Numbered from the stretch's first letter, positions 27,264 through 36,362 are shown. The stretch: DNA of 64,000 nucleotides from Cellvibrionaceae bacterium (GCA_021151825.1 JAGKWQ010000005.1:310001-374000); one strand, 5' to 3'. Notes: generated by a model from the sequence alone, not told the origin. Made by a program: numbers and translations.

Positions 27264-28715
27264 TTACTTAACGTCAAGATTTACAGTGTCGTTTGAACCG
27301 TAAGAAACAGACGCAGTGTCAGTTACAACGGTTTGAGTAGCAGCATCAATAACACCAGCTGGAGCCAATGCAACAACGGTAGCAGCAGTACGAGTACCAC
27401 CAGTCAAAGTAACAACATCAGCAGCTTTCAATACCAAAGTCTTACCTTTTGCCAAAGTACCAGTTGCTTTAGCACCAGCAGTTGCAGTTACGCCAGCTTC
27501 TGGAGTGAAGGTAATACTGTAAGTGGTGTCGTTAGAACCACGGTTAACCAGTACTAACTTTTGATTCAAGCCTGTATTAGTGGTCAAGTATGGAACTTGT
27601 GCAGTAGCACCGTTACGCTTGATATCACCCAATGCACCAGAAGCAGAAGTAGCACCGTAAGCGGCGTTAGCAATAGCTACTGGAGTGAAAGTCAAAGAGT
27701 AAGAACCAGCGCTGATTACATCAGTACCGTTAGCAGTGATAACAATGTTGTTACCCGCACCAGGAACAGAAGTAGTACCAACAGCTTGAGCGCCCAAAGT
27801 GCTCAAAACACCAGTAGAAACTTTGCTGCTAGCTGGAGTTGCAACATCAGCGTTAACACCACCGAAGGTCAGTTTGGTAGCAGTAGTAGCAGCATCGGTA
27901 AGGCCGATGAAGCTCAGATCACCGCTAACTGCCAGCTTAGACTTACCAGCAGCAACATCGATAACTTGTGCCAAAGTGTTTACAGCAGTACCTGTTGCAT
28001 CAACAGCGTTGTCAGCAAGAGTAAACTTCACGTTACCCAAGGTTGCAGTTGGAGTTGCACCAGTGAACAGAGTAAACGGAGTAGCAGCATTTACGTCTGC
28101 AGTGTTAGAAGTAGCAGCAATAGTAGTGGTCAATGCTGGAGCAACAGTTGCGAATGCATAGCTATCAGTTGCCAAAGCACCAGTTGTATTGGTAGCAGAA
28201 CCAGCTACAGCAGCAGGCGATGTGCTGTAATGAGCAACATTAATTCCTGAAGCAGCTGTTGGGCTGAGTTGCAGGTCAGCCAAGTTCAGCACTACGTCTT
28301 GTGCCTGAGTCATTGCAGTTACAGCAGTTACGTCGAAAATCACGTAAGTGTCGCCAGCAGCACCGCCTTGGCCAACAGATACAGTGTAGTCTGCTGGGTT
28401 TGCTTTACCTGACAAAGTCAAAGAAGCAGCATTAACACCAGTCAGGAATTTAGCACCACCGGTCAAGTCAATACGAATGAACGCGTGTGAACCTGCAGAT
28501 GTACCAAAACCAAGATCAAAAGTAGTATCCAGTGCAGTAGCATTAACAAACTGAACCAAACCACCAACAACTTGAGCAGTGGTCACAGATTCTTTAGCAA
28601 CAAGAATAGCACCAGTACCTGCACCGTTTGTGCCTGCGGTCATATCAATCGCAGCGAATGCCTGTGAAGAGAAGGCAGCAGCTACAGCCAACCCTAAAAT
28701 TTTCTTGGAAACCAT
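27264..28715 (-). CDS. Ala/Thr-rich secreted protein, candidate S-layer or major surface protein
   Basis: 483 residues with a clear Sec signal peptide (MVSKKILGLAVAAAFSSQAFA, cleavage before AIDM). The mature protein is very rich in Ala, Thr, Val and Gly, contains no cysteine or tryptophan that I can see, and alternates hydrophobic and Thr/Ser-rich stretches as in beta-sandwich surface proteins. I recognise no named domain. Codons are strongly biased to GCT/GCA, GTT/GTA, GGT and ACT, the ribosome-binding site (TAGGAGT) is strong, it has its own promoter and a long terminator: all suggest abundant expression. The place between a glycan export locus and the type II secretion operon fits a cell-surface array, but an extracellular adhesin or matrix protein is also possible. 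Confidence 0.75.
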   Translation of the reverse strand: MVSKKILGLAVAAAFSSQAFAAIDMTAGTNGAGTGAILVAKESVTTAQVVGGLVQFVNATALDTTFDLGFGTSAGSHAFIRIDLTGGAKFLTGVNAASLTLSGKANPADYTVSVGQGGAAGDTYVIFDVTAVTAMTQAQDVVLNLADLQLSPTAASGINVAHYSTSPAAVAGSATNTTGALATDSYAFATVAPALTTTIAATSNTADVNAATPFTLFTGATPTATLGNVKFTLADNAVDATGTAVNTLAQVIDVAAGKSKLAVSGDLSFIGLTDAATTATKLTFGGVNADVATPASSKVSTGVLSTLGAQAVGTTSVPGAGNNIVITANGTDVISAGSYSLTFTPVAIANAAYGATSASGALGDIKRNGATAQVPYLTTNTGLNQKLVLVNRGSNDTTYSITFTPEAGVTATAGAKATGTLAKGKTLVLKAADVVTLTGGTRTAATVVALAPAGVIDAATQTVVTDTASVSYGSNDTVNLDVK

Positions 28716-28744
28716 ATGGTTTAACTCCTATTTCATGAATTTAT

Positions 28745-28758
28745 AATCAACGTTGATT
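28745..28758. promoter_or_regulatory. Perfect palindrome in the surface-protein leader
   Basis: AATCAACGTTGATT is a 14-base perfect palindrome about 30 bases before the start codon and downstream of the predicted promoter. It could be a dyad operator with a central CG as in LacI-family sites, or an mRNA hairpin. No regulator gene is nearby. Confidence 0.45.
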
Positions 28759-28817
28759 TGATTGGTCTTGGTCCTTGGGTCTGCAAGAGCAATCCCACGA
28801 TTTAAAGACCGCCCAAG

Positions 28818-28845
28818 AATATACCGCAACAAACCTATATATCAA
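28818..28845 (-). promoter_or_regulatory. Sigma-70-like promoter of the surface-protein gene
   Basis: On the minus strand TTGATA (28845-28840) and TATATT (28823-28818) are separated by 16 bases, leaving an untranslated leader of about 100 bases. It lies in the roughly 200-base gap after gspD, the only place a dedicated promoter could be. Confidence 0.55.
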
Positions 28846-28914
28846 GCCTAAGTTATTAAAAGCCAACCCTTTTGCCCGGTTTTGGATTTAAATCACGGCG
28901 TTTTTGATTGTGAT

Positions 28915-31089
28915 TTAATCAACCTGAACAGCGGTTGAATCAGAACCCTCCAGCAACTCGGGCCGCTGGAAAGCCTGCTGAATGCTTTTCGTGACAGCTT
29001 GACCTTCCGCCGGGCTGTCAATGACATAAGGAATGATCATTACCATCAGCTCAGTGCGGGCAGATGAATTGTTATCTGCACTGAAAAGCTTGCCAAGTAT
29101 AGGCATTTTCCCAAGTAATGGTACGCCATTGTTTCCTAACGAATTAGAGCTGGAAATCAAACCACCCAACAAAATTGAACCGCCGTCCTGCAGAGTCACC
29201 GTCGTTTGAATTTTGCGGTTAAAAATGCTGGGGGAATCGATACCGCTACTTTCGTTTGGTTGAGCTTCACTTAACTCTTGATCAATTTCGATGTCTACAT
29301 GACCCGATGCATGAACTATTGGCGACACGGTCAGGCGTACACCCGTTTTGCGATTGGTGATGCTCGGTGGAACGACTAAACCGCCCGTGGTTACCCCACT
29401 GGATGAACCCAACGTAGGAATCTCTGTACCTACATCTATAGTTGCCTGCTGGCCGCTCTTCACCATTAGACGAGGGCGTGAACGAATTTCAGCACGCTTG
29501 TTTTCATAAAACAGATTCAACATAGCTCGGGTTTCGCCTGCATTATCCAGAGTTGCACTTAAGCCTGAAGAACCAAGACCCAAACCACCGAGGGTTCCCA
29601 TTACCGTGTTATAGACTTTACCGCCAACTTTTTGTGATCCCTTGGCTACAAACTCAAAACCAGTTTGCTCTTTATCGTTCAGAGTTACTTCTGCAAGAAG
29701 CACCTCAATTAATACAGAAGGAGCGGCTTTATCCAGAGTTTGGATTACCGGCAGCATATCGAGCCACGCCTGACCACTACCCTTGAATATGATCGTATTG
29801 CGATTAGTATCGACTACAAAATTACCACCATTGACTCGTGCGCTTGCTCCTTGAGCACCGGAACCTTGCAAACCAGGGTTGCTAGTTACATCTGAAATTA
29901 CACTGCCAGAATCTAACCCATTAGAACGACTGGTATTATTGGTACTACCACCATTTTCAAAACTATTTAGCAATTCAACAATATGTGCAGCTTCTGTATT
30001 GCGCACCTCATAAGTGAATATACCTTGGTCAATGCTCATTTGCTGACGACGATCCAACACTTCAACCCACTCACGCACATGATTGATTATTTGCTGGGTT
30101 GAGGCGAAAACAATGAGCTGATTAGCACCAGCTAATGGAATCAGAATAATTGAGCCCAACTGAGAATTCATTTGAGCATCATAACCCTCGGCATTGAGTA
30201 CCTCTTTGAGATTTTTACTGAGCGCATCAACCTTTACATAAGCAGGCTCAATACTGGCCGAAAATTTTCCCCGCATCATCGGCTGATCAAGCACTTCAAT
30301 AATAGAAAGTGCTTGATTAACCAAATCCGGTTTACCTTTTAACAATACAGCATTGCGAGTAGCATCCTCCGTCACCTGAATATCCTTACCTGTTAACGCA
30401 TCCCTAACCCAACCTGTTACCCGGCTATTCGTTACCGCCTTCAAAGGCACAAACATAAAAACGGGTCGATGAGATGCTGGTACTTCCGGCAACGCACGAC
30501 CACTCACTAACAACGGTGTTTCCCCTGCAGTGATATTTTTATCAATTGCAAAATGCAGCACATCACCTTGCTGGGAAATAGCTACCCCATAAGTATTCAA
30601 CATACGCAACGCAATACGGAATAGTTCGGAGGGCGGAACAGCTTCAATCAAACGAAGGGTTACCAGATCCTCCTGCTTTTCAATTTGCGGATCTAATGTA
30701 AATGACAAGCCAAGCTGCTCGCCAAATACTTCATTAATAAATACCGGCAAAGGCATATTGTGATAATTACCGGCTATTGGATCACCTTTCAGGTTTAGCG
30801 TTAATTCTTGCGCTTGAGTATCAGCAATAGTGCTACCAATGCTAATTGAGGGGCCGGATTTAATTTTGGTTTGAGGAGTTTGCGGTTGTTGTGCCTGGGG
30901 CTGGTTAGCGACGGGACTAAATTCTTTGGGTTCGCGTAGTGGACCCAATTGCACCAGCTCTTGCCCTTTTTCTGCAGCAGTTGGCTTATGCCAAAAACTG
31001 CTACAACTAGTCAGTGCCATAAGCACGCTAAAAGACACGGCAGTTTTTAAACTGGCGATAGCAACAGAGCGGACCTTCAAACTGGACAT
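28915..31089 (-). CDS. gspD: Type II secretion secretin GspD (XpsD-like lipoprotein)
   Basis: 724-residue outer-membrane secretin forming the exit channel for folded exoenzymes. A lipoprotein signal peptide ends at ALTSC. N0 and N1-N3 domains run to about residue 430, with a Ser/Asn/Gly-rich insertion around residue 380. The secretin core holds VLIEVLLAEVTLN and the final GGSILLGGLISSS and VPLLGKMPILGKLF. Lipidated GspD is the Xanthomonas-type arrangement. The ATG at 31089 is chosen since it starts the signal peptide; the longer frame has no family match. Last gene of the operon, 144 bases after the GspC-like gene. Confidence 0.93.
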   Translation of the reverse strand: MSSLKVRSVAIASLKTAVSFSVLMALTSCSSFWHKPTAAEKGQELVQLGPLREPKEFSPVANQPQAQQPQTPQTKIKSGPSISIGSTIADTQAQELTLNLKGDPIAGNYHNMPLPVFINEVFGEQLGLSFTLDPQIEKQEDLVTLRLIEAVPPSELFRIALRMLNTYGVAISQQGDVLHFAIDKNITAGETPLLVSGRALPEVPASHRPVFMFVPLKAVTNSRVTGWVRDALTGKDIQVTEDATRNAVLLKGKPDLVNQALSIIEVLDQPMMRGKFSASIEPAYVKVDALSKNLKEVLNAEGYDAQMNSQLGSIILIPLAGANQLIVFASTQQIINHVREWVEVLDRRQQMSIDQGIFTYEVRNTEAAHIVELLNSFENGGSTNNTSRSNGLDSGSVISDVTSNPGLQGSGAQGASARVNGGNFVVDTNRNTIIFKGSGQAWLDMLPVIQTLDKAAPSVLIEVLLAEVTLNDKEQTGFEFVAKGSQKVGGKVYNTVMGTLGGLGLGSSGLSATLDNAGETRAMLNLFYENKRAEIRSRPRLMVKSGQQATIDVGTEIPTLGSSSGVTTGGLVVPPSITNRKTGVRLTVSPIVHASGHVDIEIDQELSEAQPNESSGIDSPSIFNRKIQTTVTLQDGGSILLGGLISSSNSLGNNGVPLLGKMPILGKLFSADNNSSARTELMVMIIPYVIDSPAEGQAVTKSIQQAFQRPELLEGSDSTAVQVD

Positions 31090-31233
31090 TATGATTTCCC
31101 GGGAAAATAGAGACTTAAGCGATTGGGCGGGTAGTTTGATTAAACCCATGCGCTGGTGCAAGGTTTTACAATGAAAACATGGTTGCCATTCCAATGCCTG
31201 CCATAAGAGATCGGGAAAAGGCGAAAGTGCCCA

Positions 31234-31749
31234 TTATTTTTTGGGCTGATACATTCTCAAAGTACGGGCTTCTTCACCCTGGCGAATATCTACCTGATTG
31301 GCCGCAATACCGGTGATCTCCCAATCACCAACCAGTTTGTCGCCTACTTTTAATTGCTGCACAGCAGGTTTACCCGATGCGGATAAGGAAGGCAGGACAG
31401 GAACAAAAAGCGCATAGCGAATATCCCCTTTGGTAACCAGGCCTGTCAGACGCATACTTTCAGGTTTACCCTCCAGAGCCTTGGCGGGATCTTCAACCGG
31501 AGCCTGTTTGGGTACTTCGGAAAACCAACGAGAATTCTCCGAAACAACAGCATATAGTCCCGCAACATCTTCTACCTTGGGCAATACCGATGCTTGCCAT
31601 GGATTTTCTCTAGCAGACGATTGATCATTAAACCCCAGCAAGACCCAAACCACTCCAAGTACAAACGCAATAGCAGCCAGCTTTGCCATCAGGCTATAGA
31701 CAATTTGTTCATGCGTAGGCAGTTGGGAAAAACGATGCAAAAAATTCAT
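31234..31749 (-). CDS. gspC: GspC-like (XpsN-type) inner-membrane protein, no PDZ domain
   Basis: 171 residues: short cytoplasmic tail, one membrane helix (about 22-40), a linker, and a periplasmic homology-region domain (about 95-168; SMRLTGLVTKGDIRYALFV ... GDKLVGDWEITGI). It links the inner-membrane platform to the secretin. Classical GspC proteins are about 270-300 residues with a C-terminal PDZ or coiled coil; here nothing follows the homology region. It occupies the position of xpsN in Xanthomonas operons (after gspM, before gspD), so an annotation as GspN is also defensible. Its ATG overlaps the gspM stop (ATGA). Confidence 0.8.
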   Translation of the reverse strand: MNFLHRFSQLPTHEQIVYSLMAKLAAIAFVLGVVWVLLGFNDQSSARENPWQASVLPKVEDVAGLYAVVSENSRWFSEVPKQAPVEDPAKALEGKPESMRLTGLVTKGDIRYALFVPVLPSLSASGKPAVQQLKVGDKLVGDWEITGIAANQVDIRQGEEARTLRMYQPKK

Positions 31750-32369
31750 TTGCTGGTTCCAATTTCTGTATTTTCATCAGCTTCCGCATTACCGAAATAT
31801 GCCGTAACCAGCATAGTCAGCTGCCCTGCTCGTTGGGGGCCATAACTGAAACGTTCTGTAATTAATGCTTGAGGATGCTCGGCCATAGTGCGCATCAGAT
31901 TATCGATTTGAGCAACAGTCAAAAATACCGAAACCTCAGCGCTGACTTTGAATAAAGTTTCATCACCAATAATCACGGTTTCGGTGGGAGCGAGCCGCAG
32001 GCGTAAACCATCGCCGTTGTGGTTATTAATAAGATTGCGCAAAAAATTTTGTAAATCTGCCTCCGCCAAACCAATTGATGTGGCCTTCCACAATCGCTGC
32101 TGAAATTGACTACCCACTTCCTTTTCAGCAGCCCAGCGTTGAGGCCATTCGGTTTGGGATTCCAATTGTTCAAGCTTATTTGCTGTGCGCTGAAGCTGAT
32201 CAATACCTTGCTGCTGCTCGGATCGCCACTCGCCCACGCTAAGCGCAAAATAAATCAGAAAAATATAAAGAATGCCCCATAACATCCAGCGCAAACGCGG
32301 ATTGGCATTGGTTTGCTGTTGTAATTGCAGCCAATAGGGTAAAAGTAAATTGTGCAGATTAGCCAGCAT
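31746..32369 (-). CDS. gspM: Type II secretion protein GspM
   Basis: 207 residues: an N-terminal membrane helix (WMLWGILYIFLIYFALSV) followed by a coiled-coil region and a periplasmic ferredoxin-like domain. It is a bitopic inner-membrane platform protein partnering GspL. The ATG at 32369 is preferred over one 24 bases upstream as it gives the usual short cytoplasmic tail. It overlaps gspL by 11 bases. Identification rests on topology and operon position more than on strict motifs. Confidence 0.85.
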   Translation of the reverse strand: MLANLHNLLLPYWLQLQQQTNANPRLRWMLWGILYIFLIYFALSVGEWRSEQQQGIDQLQRTANKLEQLESQTEWPQRWAAEKEVGSQFQQRLWKATSIGLAEADLQNFLRNLINNHNGDGLRLRLAPTETVIIGDETLFKVSAEVSVFLTVAQIDNLMRTMAEHPQALITERFSYGPQRAGQLTMLVTAYFGNAEADENTEIGTSK

Positions 32370-33453
32370 CACGTTGCTCCTCTGGCTCACCACCAGGCAA
32401 GCTAAACAGTATGCGAGTTTGTTCCGGTGTTATTCCCGGCTCTACACGTATGTCGCTAAATGCAGGATTGGTGACGCAGGATTCAATTAGTGCACGAGTA
32501 TCCAACCCCTCTTTCTGCACCACCAATATCAATTGACCACGTTGATATTGCCAATCCAAAACAACCAATTCAAAACCAGCCAAGCATTGGTTAACCTGTG
32601 CCGATAAATAAAGTGGCGTGGGTGTTGCGATTAATTGGCCAATCGCCTGGTTAAACTCCTGTTGGCGCAACGCACCATCACGTTGATTAACCAGATCACT
32701 CATGGCTTCATTTTTTTCTGCAACATCCGCAGCCAGCCATGATGATTTAATTTCTGTACCAGCGCCCAACCCCAATTCCAGGAATACCCAGGCAACCAAT
32801 AGGCCCGCGATCAATTTAGTCGCAACTTTTTCGTTGGTAAGGGTTTCTTTTGTCCAGAAAGGCTTCTCGTTCCACGGGCGGTCAAGTAGATCAGAATTTA
32901 ATTCTACCCAGCTTGCATCACGGGAACTCTTACTGCTGTTACGAACAAAATCCGCCAGGGCTCGCACATCAGGTTTTTGAGGCGACCAGCGCGTATGGAT
33001 CAATTCGCCAGAAAACCAAAACTGTATATCCCAACCATTCAGACACGGCTGCAAATAGAAGCCATCGTCTTGTGGCGAGCGCAACAGCGGTTCAGGCAAC
33101 ATCGACTTGGGTAACCCGGGGTTATCTATCCGGTATCGCGTAATTAACGCTGAATCCCAAAACCAGACTTGTGCTGTCTGGTCTTCCTGAATAATCCAGT
33201 TTTCAGGATTGATAAACGGGCTTGCCTGTTGGATACGCTGTTGAATCACACTCGCACGTAGCGCTTTGGGCACATTCACCAAGGGTATATATAAATAGAA
33301 GAGATACTGCCGCGGAATAATCAGACGCGCAGAGTCCAGTTGTAAAGAAATTGCCACGGGCAACTGATCAATTGGCAAAACGCTATCAGCGGTTATCACC
33401 CAGGGTGTGACCAAAGAGGCGGGTTTGCTGAAGGGCCAAAGGTTCATGATCAC
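32359..33453 (-). CDS. gspL: Type II secretion protein GspL
   Basis: 364 residues: a cytoplasmic actin-like domain (about 1-215), one membrane helix (KLIAGLLVAWVFLELGLGAG), and a periplasmic domain. It couples the GspE ATPase to the membrane platform. The start overlaps the end of gspK by 68 bases if the first ATG is used; a second ATG six bases later (MNLWPF) is equally possible. Divergent in sequence, as GspL usually is, but unmistakable from context. Confidence 0.85.
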   Translation of the reverse strand: MIMNLWPFSKPASLVTPWVITADSVLPIDQLPVAISLQLDSARLIIPRQYLFYLYIPLVNVPKALRASVIQQRIQQASPFINPENWIIQEDQTAQVWFWDSALITRYRIDNPGLPKSMLPEPLLRSPQDDGFYLQPCLNGWDIQFWFSGELIHTRWSPQKPDVRALADFVRNSSKSSRDASWVELNSDLLDRPWNEKPFWTKETLTNEKVATKLIAGLLVAWVFLELGLGAGTEIKSSWLAADVAEKNEAMSDLVNQRDGALRQQEFNQAIGQLIATPTPLYLSAQVNQCLAGFELVVLDWQYQRGQLILVVQKEGLDTRALIESCVTNPAFSDIRVEPGITPEQTRILFSLPGGEPEEQRDAG

Positions 33454-34462
33454 GCTTACTAGTAATGGGAGTTCGGTATTTGTAATTAATTTGCCAAGGA
33501 CCGTAAGGCCCAGAGGGGGTCAATTGTAGGCTAATCATTTCAGCTTGTCCCCCCCCGTTATTCCATAGGGAAATCTGATATTCATTTCCAAAGAAAAAGC
33601 GTGTGTTCTCTTCTGTTAGCCCTGCTGAAACACCTGATCGTAAAAAAAAGTCATCCAGATTCATAAACGGATTCTTTTGTCGCTCGATCACCAATCGCTC
33701 CGCAATTTCTTCGCTAAGGCCAAAATACGCAATGAGCAATGATTTTGGCATGCTATTCAGGTTCATCGTCGAATAGCGACGAACACTAAGCCATTCTTGC
33801 CATTTGAATTGGGGATGCGCATCAAGCCACTCGCCCCATCCATAAACACGATGTAATTCAACTTCTGAGCGAAGGAGATCATTTGTCGGTGAAGGAAGAC
33901 CTACGCGTTCATACTCGTATTTTTCTGCACCGGATAACCGAAGGGTATCGTTAGCATCACTATAATCCTGCAGAGCAGCCAGTAATTGCTGCCAGACTTG
34001 CCCATTTTGCTCCTGATTCGCCATCAATCTTTCGAGATCAGAACTGTCCGGGGCATTCAATGCAACGAGCCCCATTAGATCCTGCACATAAAAAGCGCTG
34101 GAACCAAGCCCCAGATAGCTTGTGCCATCCAGCAACATCTCATCGCCCAATGGATCAGTATTCACCACACCTTCTTCTACATCGATATATTCAGTAATGT
34201 GTTGCCTGGTGAATGTCACGCCCGCACGAGTTACGCGCGAGCTAGACAGTGTATACAGCAAGGTTTGTTCGGTAGAGTACAAATCCAGTTGTTGCTGAAA
34301 ATGCTCTTTTGCCTGAATGCCGATTTTTATTTTTTCTTGTACGTAGTGATGAAATATTCCAGCGACAATAAAAATAATTGCCACTCCCCACAGGACAGCC
34401 GCCAAAATAAAACCCTGCTCACGGGCTGGCGCTAATGATCGCTTTGTTTTACTCGCGACCAT
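33386..34462 (-). CDS. gspK: Minor pseudopilin GspK
   Basis: 358 residues. An N-terminal type IV pilin-like segment (REQGFILAAVLWGVAIIF) in which the leader-peptidase glycine precedes Phe, and a large globular domain with a helix-hairpin-helix-like insert (SMPKSLLIAYFGLSEEIAERLV). GspK caps the pseudopilus tip with GspI and GspJ and characteristically lacks Glu at position +5, as here. The gene contains a G8 run (33549-33556) that could slip during replication. It overlaps gspL downstream and gspJ upstream. Confidence 0.88.
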   Translation of the reverse strand: MVASKTKRSLAPAREQGFILAAVLWGVAIIFIVAGIFHHYVQEKIKIGIQAKEHFQQQLDLYSTEQTLLYTLSSSRVTRAGVTFTRQHITEYIDVEEGVVNTDPLGDEMLLDGTSYLGLGSSAFYVQDLMGLVALNAPDSSDLERLMANQEQNGQVWQQLLAALQDYSDANDTLRLSGAEKYEYERVGLPSPTNDLLRSEVELHRVYGWGEWLDAHPQFKWQEWLSVRRYSTMNLNSMPKSLLIAYFGLSEEIAERLVIERQKNPFMNLDDFFLRSGVSAGLTEENTRFFFGNEYQISLWNNGGGQAEMISLQLTPSGPYGPWQINYKYRTPITSKRDHEPLALQQTRLFGHTLGDNR

Positions 34463-35069
34463 ACATTTTCTCCTCAGCAGTTATAATCGCGCGCTGGCGT
34501 GTTTCATTGTTAACCACATAGTTAAAAACTTCATCGCCCTGATATACCTGCAAGCGAATAGCGCTTGGCAATGCTGTTACATCATCTTTTACCGGCAGCC
34601 ACTTGTCCTTCCACACTTTTTCTATATCCATGTATTGGAATTGGCCCGTTGCCCCCGGCCAGCTAGTCACAGTAAAGCGCTGAGCCCCTTCCCGATAACT
34701 CAAAACCAATTCACCACTTCTATCTTCGAGCTCCCAGTAAATAAATGTTTTCATTCCCTGTTGCCCAAGTAATGGAGCATAAGAATAGGTAGATAATTGA
34801 TGCTGATTACCCTCAAGGCCACGGTCTTTTGGCCTCATAGCAACTTGCGATTGAAGGCTCGATGTAAACCAGCGATAAGCGAATGCTTGCTGATAAGCAT
34901 GTGCCTGTGTTTTAACGACTCGCTGATAAAGTCCTAGTGAATAACCAAATCCCTGGACAACCAGAGTCACGACCATTGCCACGATGATCATAACGACGAG
35001 CATCTCAATTAAGGTAAATGCTCTCTGCTGGCGGACACCAGCATTAGGGAGCAAATGCATCATCTTCAT
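34449..35069 (-). CDS. gspJ: Minor pseudopilin GspJ
   Basis: 206 residues with a prepilin leader and methylated-Phe motif (RAFTLIEMLVVMIIVAMVV), Glu+5 present, then a beta-rich domain with WPGATGQFQYMD. Ala rather than Gly precedes Phe at the cleavage site. It belongs to the pseudopilus tip complex. It overlaps gspI by 26 bases and gspK by 14, so the minor pseudopilins are translationally coupled. Confidence 0.88.
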   Translation of the reverse strand: MKMMHLLPNAGVRQQRAFTLIEMLVVMIIVAMVVTLVVQGFGYSLGLYQRVVKTQAHAYQQAFAYRWFTSSLQSQVAMRPKDRGLEGNQHQLSTYSYAPLLGQQGMKTFIYWELEDRSGELVLSYREGAQRFTVTSWPGATGQFQYMDIEKVWKDKWLPVKDDVTALPSAIRLQVYQGDEVFNYVVNNETRQRAIITAEEKMYGRE

Positions 35070-35481
35070 TATTCTTCGGCTCTCGCGCTTGATACCAGGC
35101 TGTATGGCGATAGCTATACGTTGTTACAACCCGATCACTTTTCAATAATTCAAGATTGATGGTGTACAGGCCGAGATCATACAAACTCAACGTTCCTCGC
35201 GATGCCAACCCCTGAGCCCAAGGCTCCACCAACTCCGCGCGCCATTGCACTTGATAACCCGCCACATCAAACGAACCTTCCGTTTCATTGCGTAAATCCA
35301 CCAGCTTTAAACGCTCCATCGCGGAATTAACAACAAATTCAGATTCGGCCACAACGGCGACACGATTGAGGGAAATAAGGTTGGTGTTGATCCAGCTGTA
35401 AATTCCCATGGCAGCCATGGAAAAAATCACCAGTGCAACCATGGCTTCCACCAAGGTGAAGCCGCGAGCGGATCTAGTCAT
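35044..35481 (-). CDS. gspI: Minor pseudopilin GspI
   Basis: 145 residues; leader MTRSARG then FTLVEAMVALVIFSMAAM with Glu+5. The remaining short domain (VVNSAMERLKL, YQVQWRAELVEPW) matches GspI. The ATG at 35481 is chosen because it gives a typical seven-residue leader; the upstream extension lies within gspH. It overlaps gspH by eight bases. Confidence 0.9.
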   Translation of the reverse strand: MTRSARGFTLVEAMVALVIFSMAAMGIYSWINTNLISLNRVAVVAESEFVVNSAMERLKLVDLRNETEGSFDVAGYQVQWRAELVEPWAQGLASRGTLSLYDLGLYTINLELLKSDRVVTTYSYRHTAWYQAREPKNNEDDAFAP

Positions 35482-35869
35482 TTTCGCGCGGCTCGCAATA
35501 AGGGGGATCGAGTTGTAGATGGCCGGGAATGCCATTCAAGTCGTATTCGATTTGCCCGCCAAGGCACACACCATTGGGTTGGTAAACGATAGGTTGGCGC
35601 ACACGGATTTTTAGTGCCCCGTCCAATTCCAAACCTTCTGCCTTTAAAACCTGCAATGCATCTTCCGGCCTGAGGCTGATCGATTGTTGGCGGGTATAGG
35701 CTTTGAGGGGAAGGGAAGCGAGCAATTGCACCATCCGCTCTTTGTCGGATTTATCCTGAAACTGCTCGTAAATAGCAGGCAAACGCGGCAAGACCAACGC
35801 GCTGGTCAGCCCGAGAATCATTAGCACGACCAATAATTCAATCAGGGTAAAACCGGCGCGCGGGTTCAT
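35474..35869 (-). CDS. gspH: Minor pseudopilin GspH
   Basis: 131 residues with a very short leader (MNPRAG) followed by FTLIELLVVLMILGLTSAL, Glu+5 present. The C-terminal domain is short and carries two cysteines (GVCLGGQ, PPYCEP) that could form a disulfide. Position between gspG and gspI and size support GspH/XpsH. Confidence 0.88.
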   Translation of the reverse strand: MNPRAGFTLIELLVVLMILGLTSALVLPRLPAIYEQFQDKSDKERMVQLLASLPLKAYTRQQSISLRPEDALQVLKAEGLELDGALKIRVRQPIVYQPNGVCLGGQIEYDLNGIPGHLQLDPPYCEPREND

Positions 35870-35892
35870 GGTGTTCCTGCTGATTAAAAAAA

Positions 35893-36333
35893 TTATTTAG
35901 TCGCCGCCAGACCTATATCGGCATCCAGCTCTTCACCGCCCGGTTTGCCATCGGCGCCCTGGGAATAAAGGGTGAAATCCTGCAAGCCATTTTTTTCGCG
36001 GCGGTACTGGTAGGCATTACCCCATGGATCCAATGGAACTTCTTCGTCCAGGTAAGGGCCTTTCCAGTTTTGCTGGGCGCGACTGCTATCGGGTGAACGG
36101 ATGATCGCCCCCAAACCTTCCTGGGTACTCGGGTATTCCCCCATATCCAACCGATAGGTTTGCAATGCAGATTTGAGTAGCTTGAGCTGGGTTTCTACGG
36201 TTTTCACTTTGGCGCTATCGACCTTGCCAAACATTTTCGGGCCGACAAGGCCAGCAAGCAGTCCGAGAATTACCAGCACTACCAGCAGTTCGATCATGGT
36301 AAAGCCGCGCTGGTGAGTTTTAGTATTGCTCAT
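35893..36333 (-). CDS. gspG: Major pseudopilin GspG
   Basis: 146 residues. Leader MSNTKTHQRG, then FTMIELLVVLVILGLLAGLVGPKMFGKVD with Glu+5, and the GspG C-terminal signature (DPWGNAYQYR, YSQGADGKPGGEELDADIG) with the calcium-binding loop residues. It polymerises into the pseudopilus that pushes substrates through GspD. First gene after the 36.4 kb inverted-repeat element in the transcription direction. Confidence 0.96.
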   Translation of the reverse strand: MSNTKTHQRGFTMIELLVVLVILGLLAGLVGPKMFGKVDSAKVKTVETQLKLLKSALQTYRLDMGEYPSTQEGLGAIIRSPDSSRAQQNWKGPYLDEEVPLDPWGNAYQYRREKNGLQDFTLYSQGADGKPGGEELDADIGLAATK

Positions 36334-36362
36334 AGGTCCTCTCTGTAAAAAGTGTTCATGGT

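Noticed and set aside
27561..28250. Long Ser/Cys-rich open frame (about 229 residues) antisense to the surface-protein gene
   Set aside because: It is a by-product of the biased codons of the gene on the other strand; low complexity, no ribosome-binding site, no signal peptide or family resemblance.
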